From the NCBI GenBank assembly GCA_944380605.1, contig CALWIA010000001.1, positions 1-64,000 on the forward strand: a stretch of 64,000 nt of DNA. Reading direction: 5' to 3'. The notes below the pieces were generated by a model. It did not search any database. It had not been told where the DNA came from and saw only the letters and a list, made by a program, of their open reading frames with translations. The stretch comes from an uncultured Lachnospiraceae bacterium (GTDB taxonomy: Bacteria > Bacillota > Clostridia > Lachnospirales > Lachnospiraceae). Positions within the stretch are counted from its first letter, which is position 1. Every line of letters starts with the position of its first letter. This document shows positions 16,595 to 26,748 of the stretch, piece after piece. Made by a program: the position numbers and the translations under genes.

Positions 16595-18508
16595 ATGGCA
16601 CGCAGCAGAAAAAAAGAAATCGGGACGGGGTTGATTACCCAGGTGGACCGCTACCTCTACGGAGAAGGCACCCACTATGAGATCTACGAAAAACTGGGGG
16701 CCCACCCCCATACGCTGAACGGAAAAGCCGGCATGTATTTTGCCGTATGGGCGCCTCACGCGGCCTCCGTATCGGTGGTGGGCGATTTCAACGGCTGGGA
16801 TCCCGACGCCAATGTCATGACGCCGCTGGAATCCTCCGGCATCCACGAATGCTTCATTCCCGGCCTGGGCACCGGGGAACTGTACAAATACGCAGTCACC
16901 ACGGCGGCGGGAAAAGTGCTGTTCAAGGCGGATCCTTACGCCTTCCAGTCGGAATACCGCCCCGGCACCGCCTCCATCACCTGCGACCTCTCCGGTTTTT
17001 CCTGGAAAGACGACGCCTGGATGAAGGCCCGGAAGGAAAAAGACCTGCTCACCTCGCCCCTTTCTATTTACGAGGTGCACATCGGGTCCTGGAAAAAGAA
17101 AAACCGCCCGGAAAAAGACGGGTTTTACACCTACATAGAAGTTGCTCATGAGCTGGCGGCGTACGTAAAGGAAATGGGCTATACCCATGTGGAGCTTATG
17201 GGCATCGCCGAACATCCCTTCGACGGCTCCTGGGGCTACCAGGTGACCGGCTATTACGCCCCCACCAGCCGCTACGGCACGCCCAAAGAATTTATGTACT
17301 TTGTCAACTATATGCACCGCCACGGCATCGGCGTGATCCTGGACTGGGTTCCCGCCCACTTCCCCAGAGACGCCCACGGCCTGGCGGAATTTGACGGCGA
17401 GGCGCTGTACGAATACGCGGATCCCCGCAAGGGCGAGCATCCGGACTGGGGCACCAAGGTCTTCGACTACGGCAGACACGAGGTCTCCAACTTTCTCATC
17501 GCCAACGCCCTGTACTGGCTGGACAAATACCACGTAGACGGGCTGCGGGTGGACGCGGTGGCTTCCATGCTGTACCTGGACTACGGCCGTTCCGACGGCA
17601 ACTGGGTTCCCAACCAGTACGGCGAAAACAAGAACCTGGAAGCCATTGAATTTTTCCGCCACTTAAACAGCATCATCGACAAGCGCGGCGACGGCAGCAT
17701 GGTCATCGCGGAGGAATCCACCGCCTGGCCTATGGTGACCGGCGCCCCCAAAGACGGCGGCCTGGGATTCAAATTCAAATGGAACATGGGATGGATGCAC
17801 GACTTCCTGGAATACATGAAGCTGGATCCCTATTTCCGCAAATACAACCACAACAAGATGACCTTCGGCATGACCTACGCCACCAGCGAGCACTTTGTCC
17901 TGGTGCTCTCCCACGACGAGGTGGTGCATTTAAAATGCTCCATGATCAACAAAATGCCGGGCATCTACGAAGACAAGTTCGCCAACCTGAAGGTGGGCTA
18001 CACCTTTATGATGGGCCACCCCGGCAAGAAACTGCTGTTTATGGGACAGGATTTCGGCCAGTTCCACGAATGGGACGAAAAAGTGGCGCTGGACTGGTAC
18101 CTGGCTGATGAACCGCTGCACAAAGACCTGCAGAACTACTACCGGGATCTGCTCCACATCTACAAAAAATACCCGGCCATGTACAGCCTGGACTACGACT
18201 GGGCCGGCTTTCAGTGGATCAACGCCAACGACGGCGACCGCAGCATTTTCAGCTTCGTCCGCCGCGGCGCCTCCGGAAAGCAGAACCTGCTGTTCATCTG
18301 CAACTTTACGCCCATGGCCCGCCCCGACTACCGGGTGGGCGTGCCCAAACGGGGCACCTTTACCCTGATTCTGGACCAGAGCCACGGCGCCTACGGACCC
18401 AAAGACGAGAAGATCACCTACCGTTCCCGGAAAGGGGAATGCGACGGACAGCCCTACTCCTTCGCCTACCCGCTGGCTCCTTACGGCACCGCTATTTTCC
18501 GGTTCTGA
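16595..18508 (+). CDS. glgB: 1,4-alpha-glucan branching enzyme (first copy)
   Basis: A 637-aa enzyme that introduces alpha-1,6 branches into glycogen. The CBM48 domain includes VSVVGDFNGWDPDAN. The GH13 catalytic motifs are ILDWVPAHFP, GLRVDAVASMLYLDY (nucleophile), VIAEESTAWPMVT (acid/base) and LSHDEVVH. The C-terminal beta domain ends GTAIFRF. It is coupled to the upstream amylase-family gene. A second, shorter branching enzyme lies at 52397-54214. Confidence 0.95.
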   Translation: MARSRKKEIGTGLITQVDRYLYGEGTHYEIYEKLGAHPHTLNGKAGMYFAVWAPHAASVSVVGDFNGWDPDANVMTPLESSGIHECFIPGLGTGELYKYAVTTAAGKVLFKADPYAFQSEYRPGTASITCDLSGFSWKDDAWMKARKEKDLLTSPLSIYEVHIGSWKKKNRPEKDGFYTYIEVAHELAAYVKEMGYTHVELMGIAEHPFDGSWGYQVTGYYAPTSRYGTPKEFMYFVNYMHRHGIGVILDWVPAHFPRDAHGLAEFDGEALYEYADPRKGEHPDWGTKVFDYGRHEVSNFLIANALYWLDKYHVDGLRVDAVASMLYLDYGRSDGNWVPNQYGENKNLEAIEFFRHLNSIIDKRGDGSMVIAEESTAWPMVTGAPKDGGLGFKFKWNMGWMHDFLEYMKLDPYFRKYNHNKMTFGMTYATSEHFVLVLSHDEVVHLKCSMINKMPGIYEDKFANLKVGYTFMMGHPGKKLLFMGQDFGQFHEWDEKVALDWYLADEPLHKDLQNYYRDLLHIYKKYPAMYSLDYDWAGFQWINANDGDRSIFSFVRRGASGKQNLLFICNFTPMARPDYRVGVPKRGTFTLILDQSHGAYGPKDEKITYRSRKGECDGQPYSFAYPLAPYGTAIFRF

Positions 18509-18557
18509 CCGGTCTTTCGGGTCCTGCCATGAATTTACATCGAAGGAGGAATACACC

Positions 18558-19253
<696 letters not shown>

Positions 19254-19262
19254 GAGCGCCGG

Positions 19263-21557
19263 ATGAAAAAAACTGCCTGGCCCATAGGATTGAAAAAACA
19301 GACTGCCCTGCTGGTCCATGTACTGTTTCTCTGCCTGTTTTTGGCCGGAATTACCTTTATCTACTTCAATGAAAATTACGGCAGAGGCCTGAACTGGGTC
19401 CAGGAAGAGACCTACGCCGATACCCTGTCCTGCACCCAGCAGCTGGAATCCGACGTGGAGATGATCTTCAAATACGTCAACTACAAGGACCTGCTGGAGG
19501 AAGACGGAGAACTGAACATGGACGCCGACATGGTATGCGTCACCTTCAGTTCCGGCCGCACCGTGATCTACACCCTCAATGAGATGATCCGGTACGCCAG
19601 AAGCCGCGGCTACTACCTGACGGATACCTTTCAGGTGGCCGGCGGCCCCGCTGTCAAGGAGCGGGATATGGAAGACGCCGCCAGGCCGCTGATCGAGTGG
19701 AAGGCCTACGCCCCCAACGAGGTATACCGGGAGCCGGGAGACCAGTACTCCACTTTGGAAGATCTCTCTCTGCAGGTGCTCCAGCTGCTGGCGGAATACT
19801 TCCAGATCCAGCACAACTACATCGACCAGCCGTCCAACCTGTACTTCCGCGTATCCTATATGGACGACGCGGGAGAGGAACACCTCTACACCAACGCCGA
19901 CGGGCTGAGCAACGAAGAACTCCGTTCCCTGGGGCGCTACCTCTACATCTCCGGCGATTCCATTGTCATGGATACTAACTTAAAGCATGTCCCCGGCAAC
20001 ATCACCGCCGAACTGGAAGTGTACAACCTGTACGACAACAACAACTATTACATCATTCTGGGCCTGGATACCAGCTACCCCAACGACGACCCCTATTCCC
20101 AGGCCCATGACCAGTACAACCGGGTCCGCATCGACTACATTGCCGGCCTGCTGCTGTTTGCCATCGGCGGCTTCGGCGCCGCCGCGGCCCTGGCGGTTTT
20201 GGTCTGCCTTTCCGGCCATTCCGACAGCCGGCCGGAGCCGGTGACCTGCTACGCGGACCGGCTGCCGCTGGAGTGCAGCCTGGCGCTGTGTGTCGCCGCG
20301 GTATCCGCGGGACTGGCCGCGGCGGACTACGTCTCCTCTACCCTGTTTCATCTGGTGGTGGCCAAACCCTACTGGGACTTTGCCGCCAGACTCCTGCGGG
20401 TTCTTGCCGTATACGTTCTGATGCTGGCAGAAGGCTTCAGCCTGCTGCGGAACTTCAAGGCCCGTTCCCTGTGGAAAAACAGCCTGACCCGGAGGATATT
20501 CTGCTGGAGCCGGCAGGTAGTCAACAGCCGTTCCTTCCCCTTCCGCCTGACCGCCGGCTTTCTGGCCTATCTGCTGGTCAGCGGGCTGCTGCTGGCGGCG
20601 TCCGCCTACCTGTACCTCAACCGGCAGCTGACCTCTCTGTCCTGGCTGTACCTGGCGCCGTTTCTGGCCTTTGCGCTTTTCCAGGTGTTCTGCTACTTGC
20701 TGCTCTACCGCAATGAAGCGGAAACCGAGAAAATCGCCCAGGGCATTTACCGCATGGCCGAGGGAGATACCGGTTACAAAATCGACACCGCCGGCTTTTC
20801 CGGCAAGGGCGGCACCGTGGCCGAAACCCTGAACAATCTGGGCGACGGACTGGAGACGGCCCTGCAGGAACAGGTGAAAAGCGAGCGTCTCAAAGCGGAT
20901 CTGATCACCAACGTCTCCCACGACATTAAAACGCCGCTGACTTCCATTATCAACTACGTAGACCTGCTGAAGCGGGAACAGATTCCCAACGAAAAGGTCC
21001 AGCGCTACCTGGAGATCCTGGATCAGAAGTCCCAACGGCTGAAAAACCTGACCGAAGACCTGGTGGAGGCTTCCAAAGCCAGTTCCGGCAACCTGAAGCT
21101 GGACATCCAGGACATCGATCTGGTGGAACTGGTGCAGCAGACCAACGGGGAATTTGAAGAAAAATTCCAGCTGCGGCACCTGGAACTGGTTTCCTCTCTG
21201 CCGGACCGCAGCATTTTCATCGCCGCCGACGGCCGGCGGCTGTGGCGGGTTCTGGAAAACCTGTACAACAACGCGTTCAAATACGCCATGGAAAGCAGCC
21301 GGGTCTACGTGGATCTGGTCCAGGAAGGAGACCGGGTGGCCTTTACCATCAAAAACGTGTCCGCCAGTCCCCTGAACATCAGCCCCGACGAGCTGACGGA
21401 GCGGTTTGTCCGCGGCGACGTGGCCCGCACCACCGAAGGCAGCGGCCTGGGCCTTTCCATCGCCAAAGACCTGACCCGCCTCCAGAACGGCATACTGGAA
21501 ATCACCATCGACGGAGACCTGTTCAAGGTGCAGGTATCGTTTCCGGTGATCCGGTAA
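19263..21557 (+). CDS. Membrane sensor histidine kinase
   Basis: A 764-aa kinase. It has one N-terminal helix (about 15-35), a roughly 260-residue extracellular sensor domain, several further helices (about 295-480), then HisKA with NVSHDIKTPLTS (phospho-acceptor His553) and the HATPase domain (NLYNNAFKYAM, EGSGLGLSIAKD). The multi-helix middle region is larger than in a plain two-helix sensor. It forms a two-component system with the preceding regulator. The ligand is unknown. An intrinsic terminator follows. Confidence 0.92.
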   Translation: MKKTAWPIGLKKQTALLVHVLFLCLFLAGITFIYFNENYGRGLNWVQEETYADTLSCTQQLESDVEMIFKYVNYKDLLEEDGELNMDADMVCVTFSSGRTVIYTLNEMIRYARSRGYYLTDTFQVAGGPAVKERDMEDAARPLIEWKAYAPNEVYREPGDQYSTLEDLSLQVLQLLAEYFQIQHNYIDQPSNLYFRVSYMDDAGEEHLYTNADGLSNEELRSLGRYLYISGDSIVMDTNLKHVPGNITAELEVYNLYDNNNYYIILGLDTSYPNDDPYSQAHDQYNRVRIDYIAGLLLFAIGGFGAAAALAVLVCLSGHSDSRPEPVTCYADRLPLECSLALCVAAVSAGLAAADYVSSTLFHLVVAKPYWDFAARLLRVLAVYVLMLAEGFSLLRNFKARSLWKNSLTRRIFCWSRQVVNSRSFPFRLTAGFLAYLLVSGLLLAASAYLYLNRQLTSLSWLYLAPFLAFALFQVFCYLLLYRNEAETEKIAQGIYRMAEGDTGYKIDTAGFSGKGGTVAETLNNLGDGLETALQEQVKSERLKADLITNVSHDIKTPLTSIINYVDLLKREQIPNEKVQRYLEILDQKSQRLKNLTEDLVEASKASSGNLKLDIQDIDLVELVQQTNGEFEEKFQLRHLELVSSLPDRSIFIAADGRRLWRVLENLYNNAFKYAMESSRVYVDLVQEGDRVAFTIKNVSASPLNISPDELTERFVRGDVARTTEGSGLGLSIAKDLTRLQNGILEITIDGDLFKVQVSFPVIR

Positions 21558-21573
21558 TCTCCGCATACGCAAA

Positions 21574-21620
21574 CATCCGGGAGAGCCCTCCATATCAGAG
21601 AGCCTCCCGGATGTTTTTCT
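21574..21620 (+). terminator. Intrinsic terminator after the sensor kinase
   Basis: CATCCGGGAG pairs with CTCCCGGATG and is followed by TTTTTCT. It lies between two convergent genes and may also serve the minus-strand lipoprotein gene. Confidence 0.8.
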
Positions 21621-21624
21621 GTCC

Positions 21625-23184
21625 TTATCCAAAAATCCGCCATCCGCAGATAAAGTTATTTCTCCACCAGGAACTTAAGGAACGGTGCACCACCCGGCCG
21701 TTGCTGGACGAGGCGTCGATCACCGTGCCTCCGCCGGCCACAATCCCCACGTGGCCGCTGACCACGATGATATCGCCGGCCTTCAGGCTGTTGAAATTTG
21801 TGATCTTCGTATACCGGCCGATATTTCGCCATCCGGAGGACGTGACGTAGCTCTGCCGCACGCCGGCCTGGTTCAGGCACCAGTACACAAAACCGGAGCA
21901 GTCAAAGGAATTGGGACCCTTGGCTCCGTATACGTAGGGAGCGCCGATTTTGGAGCTGGCTATGGAAATCAGCGTGCTGGCTCCGCTGCCGGAAACCGTG
22001 CTTCCGCCGGAAGAGCTGCTGCCGGAGGAAGAAGAGCCGGAGGACTTTTTCGCCCCGTCTCCCGTAAGCTTCGCCATAGTCAGCACGCCCACGGAACCGT
22101 CGTCCGCCAGGCCGTTGCTCTTCTGGAAGCTCTTGACCGCCTTCTCCGTCACCTCTCCAAAATATCCGGTCACATTGGACGAAGACAGGTAACCGTACTG
22201 GCTCAGCAGCTTCTGCACCCGTTCCACGCTTTCTCCCTGGTCTCCCAGAGACAGGCCGTTGGGCACCGCCTCCTGGCTGTTCAGCGCCGTCCGGGTAGAC
22301 GGCCCCAGGAATCCATCCACAATCAGGTCGTTGCGGGACTGGAACTGCTTCACCGCCGTCGACGTGTCCGGCCCGTAGCTGCCGTCCGGCGTGGTGGTCA
22401 TATATCCCAGTTCCTTCAGACGTTCCTGGGCCGCCAGCACCACGTCGCTTTTCTCTCCGTAGGCCAGGTAGTTGGGCTTTACGTCGTCGCTGTACATCAA
22501 GTTGATGGTCTGCCGCCCCACTTTTCCGTCCATGGAAATGCCGTTGATTTCCTGCAGCTTCAGCACCGCTTCTTCCGTCTTGTCGCCGAAATTTCCCGTC
22601 ACCAGGTCTGCAGACGCCAGATACCCCAGCTCGTACAGCCGGTTCTGGATCCGCTTGATGTCTTCGCCTTCCACGCCTTTGGATACGGCGTAATACTTCG
22701 CTTCCGGATCCATAATGGCCTCCCAGGTGGAAGGTCCCACAATCCCGTCCATATCCAGCTCGTTCTGCCGCTGGAAGGACTGCACCGCCGCCTGGGTCAC
22801 GGTTCCGAAGTATTCCGTCGGTTCATCGTTGTCCATAAATCCCAGTTCCATCAGCCTGGCCTGCAGTTCCGCCACCTTTTCATGCTCCAGCCCCAGCTGC
22901 ATATACTCCGGAGCCGGCTCCGTCTCCGGCACCGGCAGATCCTTTAACGCCTCATAATCCGGTCCGTCCATGGTCAGAGGACTGATTCCGTCAAGCACCG
23001 GACTCTCCTCCGGCTCCGTCTCCATGACTATGCGGGTCTTTCCCTCCCCGGAAACCGCCGATTCCCCTGCCAGGTCCGCCGGCTTGCGGCTGCCGCAGCC
23101 GCCAAGCACCAGCGCGCCAAGGGCCGCTGCCAGCAGGCATCCCCCAAGCGCCGGAACCCGATATCTGTTTCTGCTGTCTGTCAT
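21625..23184 (-). CDS. Lipoprotein with four peptidoglycan-binding repeats and an NlpC/P60 domain
   Basis: A 519-aa exported protein. The lipobox ALVLGGC is at about residue 30. Four PG_binding_1 repeats follow (each with a pattern like LQARLMELGFM...FGTVTQAAVQSFQ...DGIVGPST), at about 95-385, then a Ser/Gly linker. The C-terminal NlpC/P60 endopeptidase has catalytic Cys in NSFDCSGFV and His in SGHVGIV. It probably cuts peptide cross-links in the cell wall while anchored to the membrane. It diverges from an AraC-type regulator. Confidence 0.9.
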   Translation of the reverse strand: MTDSRNRYRVPALGGCLLAAALGALVLGGCGSRKPADLAGESAVSGEGKTRIVMETEPEESPVLDGISPLTMDGPDYEALKDLPVPETEPAPEYMQLGLEHEKVAELQARLMELGFMDNDEPTEYFGTVTQAAVQSFQRQNELDMDGIVGPSTWEAIMDPEAKYYAVSKGVEGEDIKRIQNRLYELGYLASADLVTGNFGDKTEEAVLKLQEINGISMDGKVGRQTINLMYSDDVKPNYLAYGEKSDVVLAAQERLKELGYMTTTPDGSYGPDTSTAVKQFQSRNDLIVDGFLGPSTRTALNSQEAVPNGLSLGDQGESVERVQKLLSQYGYLSSSNVTGYFGEVTEKAVKSFQKSNGLADDGSVGVLTMAKLTGDGAKKSSGSSSSGSSSSGGSTVSGSGASTLISIASSKIGAPYVYGAKGPNSFDCSGFVYWCLNQAGVRQSYVTSSGWRNIGRYTKITNFNSLKAGDIIVVSGHVGIVAGGGTVIDASSSNGRVVHRSLSSWWRNNFICGWRIFG

Positions 23185-23325
23185 ATGTCAAATCCTTTCT
23201 TTCGTCAAATCCCATTCATTTTACCACATTTTCCGCAGGCAGAAAAGAGAAGCGGCGGAATCGACAAAATATCGTAACAACTCTGGGATTTTTTGTTATA
23301 ATAGGGGAAGAAAGGGGGCCGCGCC

Positions 23326-24165
23326 ATGCTCGACCACGCCAATTACCGCATTGCCCAGGGCCATTCCATAGCCATTCAGCGGGCCCAGGGCGTCAACGAC
23401 AATATGAAAAAGCCCCATTACCACGAATTTTATGAACTGTACTATCTGGAAAGCGGCAGCCGGATTCACATGGCCGACGATCTGCTTCTGCGCATCGGCC
23501 CCGGCGATTTTCTGCTGTTCCCGCCCTATTCCATGCACTATTCCTACGGAGAAAAGGACGTGCCCTTCCAGCGTCTGGTACTGTACTTTACGCCGGAAAC
23601 CATCGCCCTCTCCCAGGACCTGGGGCCCCTCAGCCAGAAGACCCATCTGTTTCAGACCGACAGCCAGCATGAAATCCACCAGCTTCTCTGTTCTCTTCTC
23701 CGGGAAGAAACCAGAAAGGACCTCTGTTACCAGGACGCCATGCGATTTCTCTTAAACCAGCTTCTGGTCACCCTGCTGCGCCGGCCGGAGCAGCCCGCCG
23801 CTCCCCTGCCGCCGCCGGAAAACCGGATGTCCGACATCATCCGCTATCTCAACGAAAATTACACCGACCCCATCTCCTTAGAGACGCTGGCTTCCCGGTT
23901 CTACGTTTCTCCCAGCCACCTGTGCCGGGAGTTCAAAAAGCACACCGGCAGCACGGTGATCCAGTACGTCAACGAACTGCGGATCCTCCACGCCCGGTGG
24001 CTGCTGCTGAAAACCCCAAAAAGCGTCACGGAGATCAGCCGGGACACCGGTTTTGCCAATATCTCCCATTTCAACCGCACCTACAAGTCGGTCACCGGCA
24101 TGTCCCCCAGGGAGACCAGGCAGCTTTCCGGGCAGAAATCCGATTCCTTTTTCGGTCCCATCTGA
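23326..24165 (+). CDS. AraC-family transcription regulator
   Basis: A 279-aa regulator. The N-terminal cupin sensor includes HYHEFYELYYLESG, and PGDFLLFPPYSMH. The C-terminal double helix-turn-helix includes PISLETLASRFYVSPSHLCR and SVTEISRDTGFANISHFNRT. Such regulators commonly switch on carbohydrate uptake genes. The next gene downstream encodes a sugar-binding lipoprotein whose promoter has a good -10 (TATAAT 24383-24388) but a poor -35 (TGGTTT), as expected for an activated promoter. That regulatory link is inference. Confidence 0.9.
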   Translation: MLDHANYRIAQGHSIAIQRAQGVNDNMKKPHYHEFYELYYLESGSRIHMADDLLLRIGPGDFLLFPPYSMHYSYGEKDVPFQRLVLYFTPETIALSQDLGPLSQKTHLFQTDSQHEIHQLLCSLLREETRKDLCYQDAMRFLLNQLLVTLLRRPEQPAAPLPPPENRMSDIIRYLNENYTDPISLETLASRFYVSPSHLCREFKKHTGSTVIQYVNELRILHARWLLLKTPKSVTEISRDTGFANISHFNRTYKSVTGMSPRETRQLSGQKSDSFFGPI

Positions 24166-24419
24166 ATCCAGATTTTGCGTTTTTTGCCGTGGCTCATCCG
24201 GCAGATACCCCTTCTTTTCTGTGAAAGAATACCAGATACTTTTTTAAATTTCCGTATTTTTTCACCGATATCGCCAATTTTTTCCGTCTGTTCCAGAATC
24301 GGAAATGCGAAAAATATCAAAATCCGCAAAGTTTATCGTATAAGACTGCAAAATCGGTCTGGTTTCCCCTTCCCTCCTTTTTTATAATAGAAGCATCAAA
24401 CAAGGAGGGGGTACTCTTT
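24166..24419. promoter_or_regulatory. AT-rich upstream region of the solute-binding protein gene
   Basis: No gene is seen. TATAAT at 24383-24388 is preceded, at a 17-nt spacing, by a weak TGGTTT. Upstream, related words GCAAAATCGG and CAAAATCCGC recur, possible AraC-type half sites. AAGGAGGGGG precedes the next start codon. Confidence 0.45.
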
Positions 24420-25802
24420 ATGAAAAAAATTACTGTTTTCCTGCTGACCGGCCTGATGTCCGCGTCCATGCTCTCCGGCTGCAGCTCGTCTTCGGAAGAA
24501 GCGACCACGGCGGCCACTACCGCGGCTGCGGCAGAAGCTGAGGACAGCGGCGATACCGCGGAAGGCGAGACCACGGCATCGGCGGGAGAAGGCACCAACC
24601 TGATCATGACCTGGTGGGGCAATCAGGTCCGCAATGAACGGACCCAGAACGCGCTGAATCTGTACATGGAACAGAATCCCGGCGTTACCATCGACGGACA
24701 GTTCTCCGAATGGGCGGACTACTGGAACAAGCTGGCCACCAATGCCGCCGGCAACGCCCTGCCCGATATCATCCAGATGGACTACATGTACGTCGATCAG
24801 TACGTCAAGAGCGGCCTGCTGCTGGATCTGACGCCTTACATTGAAGACGGCACCCTGGATACTTCGGAGATTTCCGAAAACACCATGCTGTCCGGCACCG
24901 TAGACGGCGGCGTGTACGCTATCTGCGCCGGCATCAACTCTCCGGCCCTGTTCTACAACAAGACCCTGACCGACCAGCTGGGCCTTGAAATCAAAGACAA
25001 CATGACCATGGACGAGTTCTTCGAAGTCTGCCGGCAGGTATACGAACAGACCGGCGTCAAGACGTCTCTTCCCTACGGTTCTGTCAACTCCTATTCCAGC
25101 TTCTTTGTCCGTTCCTTCGACTTCAGTATGTTTGAAGACGGCGGCATCGGCGGAACCGCGGAAGGCTATATTCCGTTCTTTGAACAGTATACCCGCGGCC
25201 TGGAAGAAGGCTGGCTCATCGACGCCGGCGTATACGCGGAGATTTCCGTAGGTTCCGTGGAACAGTCTCCCATGGTTTACGGTACCAGCACCGCGACCCA
25301 GTCCTGGTGCACCTTCGCCAACTCCAACCAGTTCACCGCCATTCAGAACGCGGCTCCCGAAGGCATGGAAGTGGCTATCACCACCTGGCCGGCCTACGAT
25401 CCCGTGAAGTCTGACTACCTGAAATCCGGCCAGTTCTTCTCCATCGGTGCCACCACCGCCAATCCGGAAGAATCCGTTAAGGTTCTGGATTTCCTGATCA
25501 ACTCTGAAGAAGCCAACGACATCCTGCTGGGCGAGCGGGGCGTGCCGGCTCCCATGGACGTAGCCGAATACCTGACTCCCAAGCTGAGCGAACTGGATCA
25601 GGAGGTGGTCCGCTTCATCAACGAAGTGGTAACTCCCAACTGTTCTCCCATTGACCCGCCGGAACCCGACGGCTCCAATGAGGTGTATGAGCTGATGAAC
25701 CTGCTGGTGGAACAGGTCTGCTACGGACAGCTGTCCGCGGAAGAAGCCGCCGAGCAGTTCTATGCGGAGGCCACGGAAATCATGGCATCCAAGCAGCAGT
25801 AA
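24420..25802 (+). CDS. Extracellular sugar-binding lipoprotein (ABC transporter)
   Basis: A 460-aa family 1 solute-binding protein. The N-terminus is a lipoprotein signal (MKKITVFLLTG...MLSGCSSSSEE), followed by an acidic Ala/Thr linker and the mature domain beginning LIMTWWGNQVRNERTQ. No permease genes are adjacent. The nearest permeases are at 28137-29878 and belong with another binding protein, so the two may share them. The ligand is unknown, probably an oligosaccharide. Confidence 0.9.
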   Translation: MKKITVFLLTGLMSASMLSGCSSSSEEATTAATTAAAAEAEDSGDTAEGETTASAGEGTNLIMTWWGNQVRNERTQNALNLYMEQNPGVTIDGQFSEWADYWNKLATNAAGNALPDIIQMDYMYVDQYVKSGLLLDLTPYIEDGTLDTSEISENTMLSGTVDGGVYAICAGINSPALFYNKTLTDQLGLEIKDNMTMDEFFEVCRQVYEQTGVKTSLPYGSVNSYSSFFVRSFDFSMFEDGGIGGTAEGYIPFFEQYTRGLEEGWLIDAGVYAEISVGSVEQSPMVYGTSTATQSWCTFANSNQFTAIQNAAPEGMEVAITTWPAYDPVKSDYLKSGQFFSIGATTANPEESVKVLDFLINSEEANDILLGERGVPAPMDVAEYLTPKLSELDQEVVRFINEVVTPNCSPIDPPEPDGSNEVYELMNLLVEQVCYGQLSAEEAAEQFYAEATEIMASKQQ

Positions 25803-25818
25803 ACCATATCGCTATTTC

Positions 25819-25844
25819 ACAGGCCGGCATCTGCCGGCCTGTGC
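25819..25844 (+). terminator. Strong hairpin after the binding-protein gene
   Basis: A 12-bp stem CACAGGCCGGCA / TGCCGGCCTGTG with a 2-nt loop. There is little T-tract, so it may attenuate transcription into the following hydrolase gene or stabilise the binding-protein mRNA rather than fully terminate. Confidence 0.65.
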
Positions 25845-25871
25845 TGTATGCAAAGCAAAGGAGGATCTGTT

Positions 25872-26678
25872 ATGGGCGAAATGATTGTTTCTTTTGATGG
25901 CACAAACCTGTATCTGAACAAAGAGACGGTTCCCGGCGCCAGAGCCGCCGCCGTCATCGTTCACGGGCTCTGCGAGCACCAGGGACGCTACGACTATATG
26001 GCGGAGCTGTTCCACAAAGAAGGCATCAGCACCTACCGCTTTGACCACCGGGGCCACGGACGTTCCGAGGGCGAGCGCACCTTCTACACCACCTTCCACG
26101 AACTGCTGGACGACACCAACGTGGTGGTGGATATGGCCATCGCAGAGAACCCGGATATTCCCGTCTTTCTCATCGGCCACAGCATGGGCGGCTTCACCGT
26201 CTCCCTCTACGGCGCCAAATACCCGGATAAGAAACTGCGGGGCATCATCACCAGCGGCGCCCTGACCCACGACCACAAAGGCACCATTTCCAGCCTTCCC
26301 GACGGCATGGACGTCCATATGCGCCTTCCCAACCAGCTGGGCAGCGCCGTCTGCTCTGTGGCGGAAGTAGTAGAATGGTACGGCAAAGACCCCTATAATA
26401 CCGACAGCTACACCCCCGGTCTCTGCTATGCCCTGAAAGATGGCCTGGCCTGGTTCAAAGACCACGTAAACGAATTTGCCTATCCGGTGCTGATGCTCCA
26501 CGGCGAGAAAGACGGCCTGGTGGACGTTCAGGATACCTATGATTTCTTTAAAGAAGCAACAGTCAAAGACAAACAGATGAAGATCTACGGAAACCTGTTC
26601 CACGAGATCTTCAACGAATACTGCCGGGACGAAGTCATCGGCGATGCGCTTTCCTGGATCCAAAACCGGATCGGATAA
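25872..26678 (+). CDS. Alpha/beta hydrolase, monoacylglycerol-lipase-like
   Basis: A 268-aa hydrolase without a signal peptide. Nucleophile elbow GHSMGG, oxyanion region VHGLCEHQGRYDYMA, FDHRGHGRSEG, the acid loop LMLHGEKDGLVD and the His region FHEIFNE all fit the monoacylglycerol lipase/lysophospholipase group. AAAGGAGG lies before the ATG at 25872; the frame is open to 25848. It shares direction with the solute-binding protein gene. The substrate is not certain. Confidence 0.82.
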   Translation: MGEMIVSFDGTNLYLNKETVPGARAAAVIVHGLCEHQGRYDYMAELFHKEGISTYRFDHRGHGRSEGERTFYTTFHELLDDTNVVVDMAIAENPDIPVFLIGHSMGGFTVSLYGAKYPDKKLRGIITSGALTHDHKGTISSLPDGMDVHMRLPNQLGSAVCSVAEVVEWYGKDPYNTDSYTPGLCYALKDGLAWFKDHVNEFAYPVLMLHGEKDGLVDVQDTYDFFKEATVKDKQMKIYGNLFHEIFNEYCRDEVIGDALSWIQNRIG

Positions 26679-26696
26679 ACGGGACACAAAAAGAGA

Positions 26697-26716
26697 GGGG
26701 CTGCCGCGGCAGCCCC
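26697..26716. terminator. Palindromic terminator between convergent genes
   Basis: GGGGCTGCCG/CGGCAGCCCC forms a perfect 10-bp stem, flanked by AAAGAGA and TCTCTTT, which can extend it. It can serve both the plus-strand hydrolase and the minus-strand binding-protein gene. Confidence 0.75.
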
Positions 26717-26748
26717 TGTTTCATCTCTTTCCATTTCTATGATCGGTC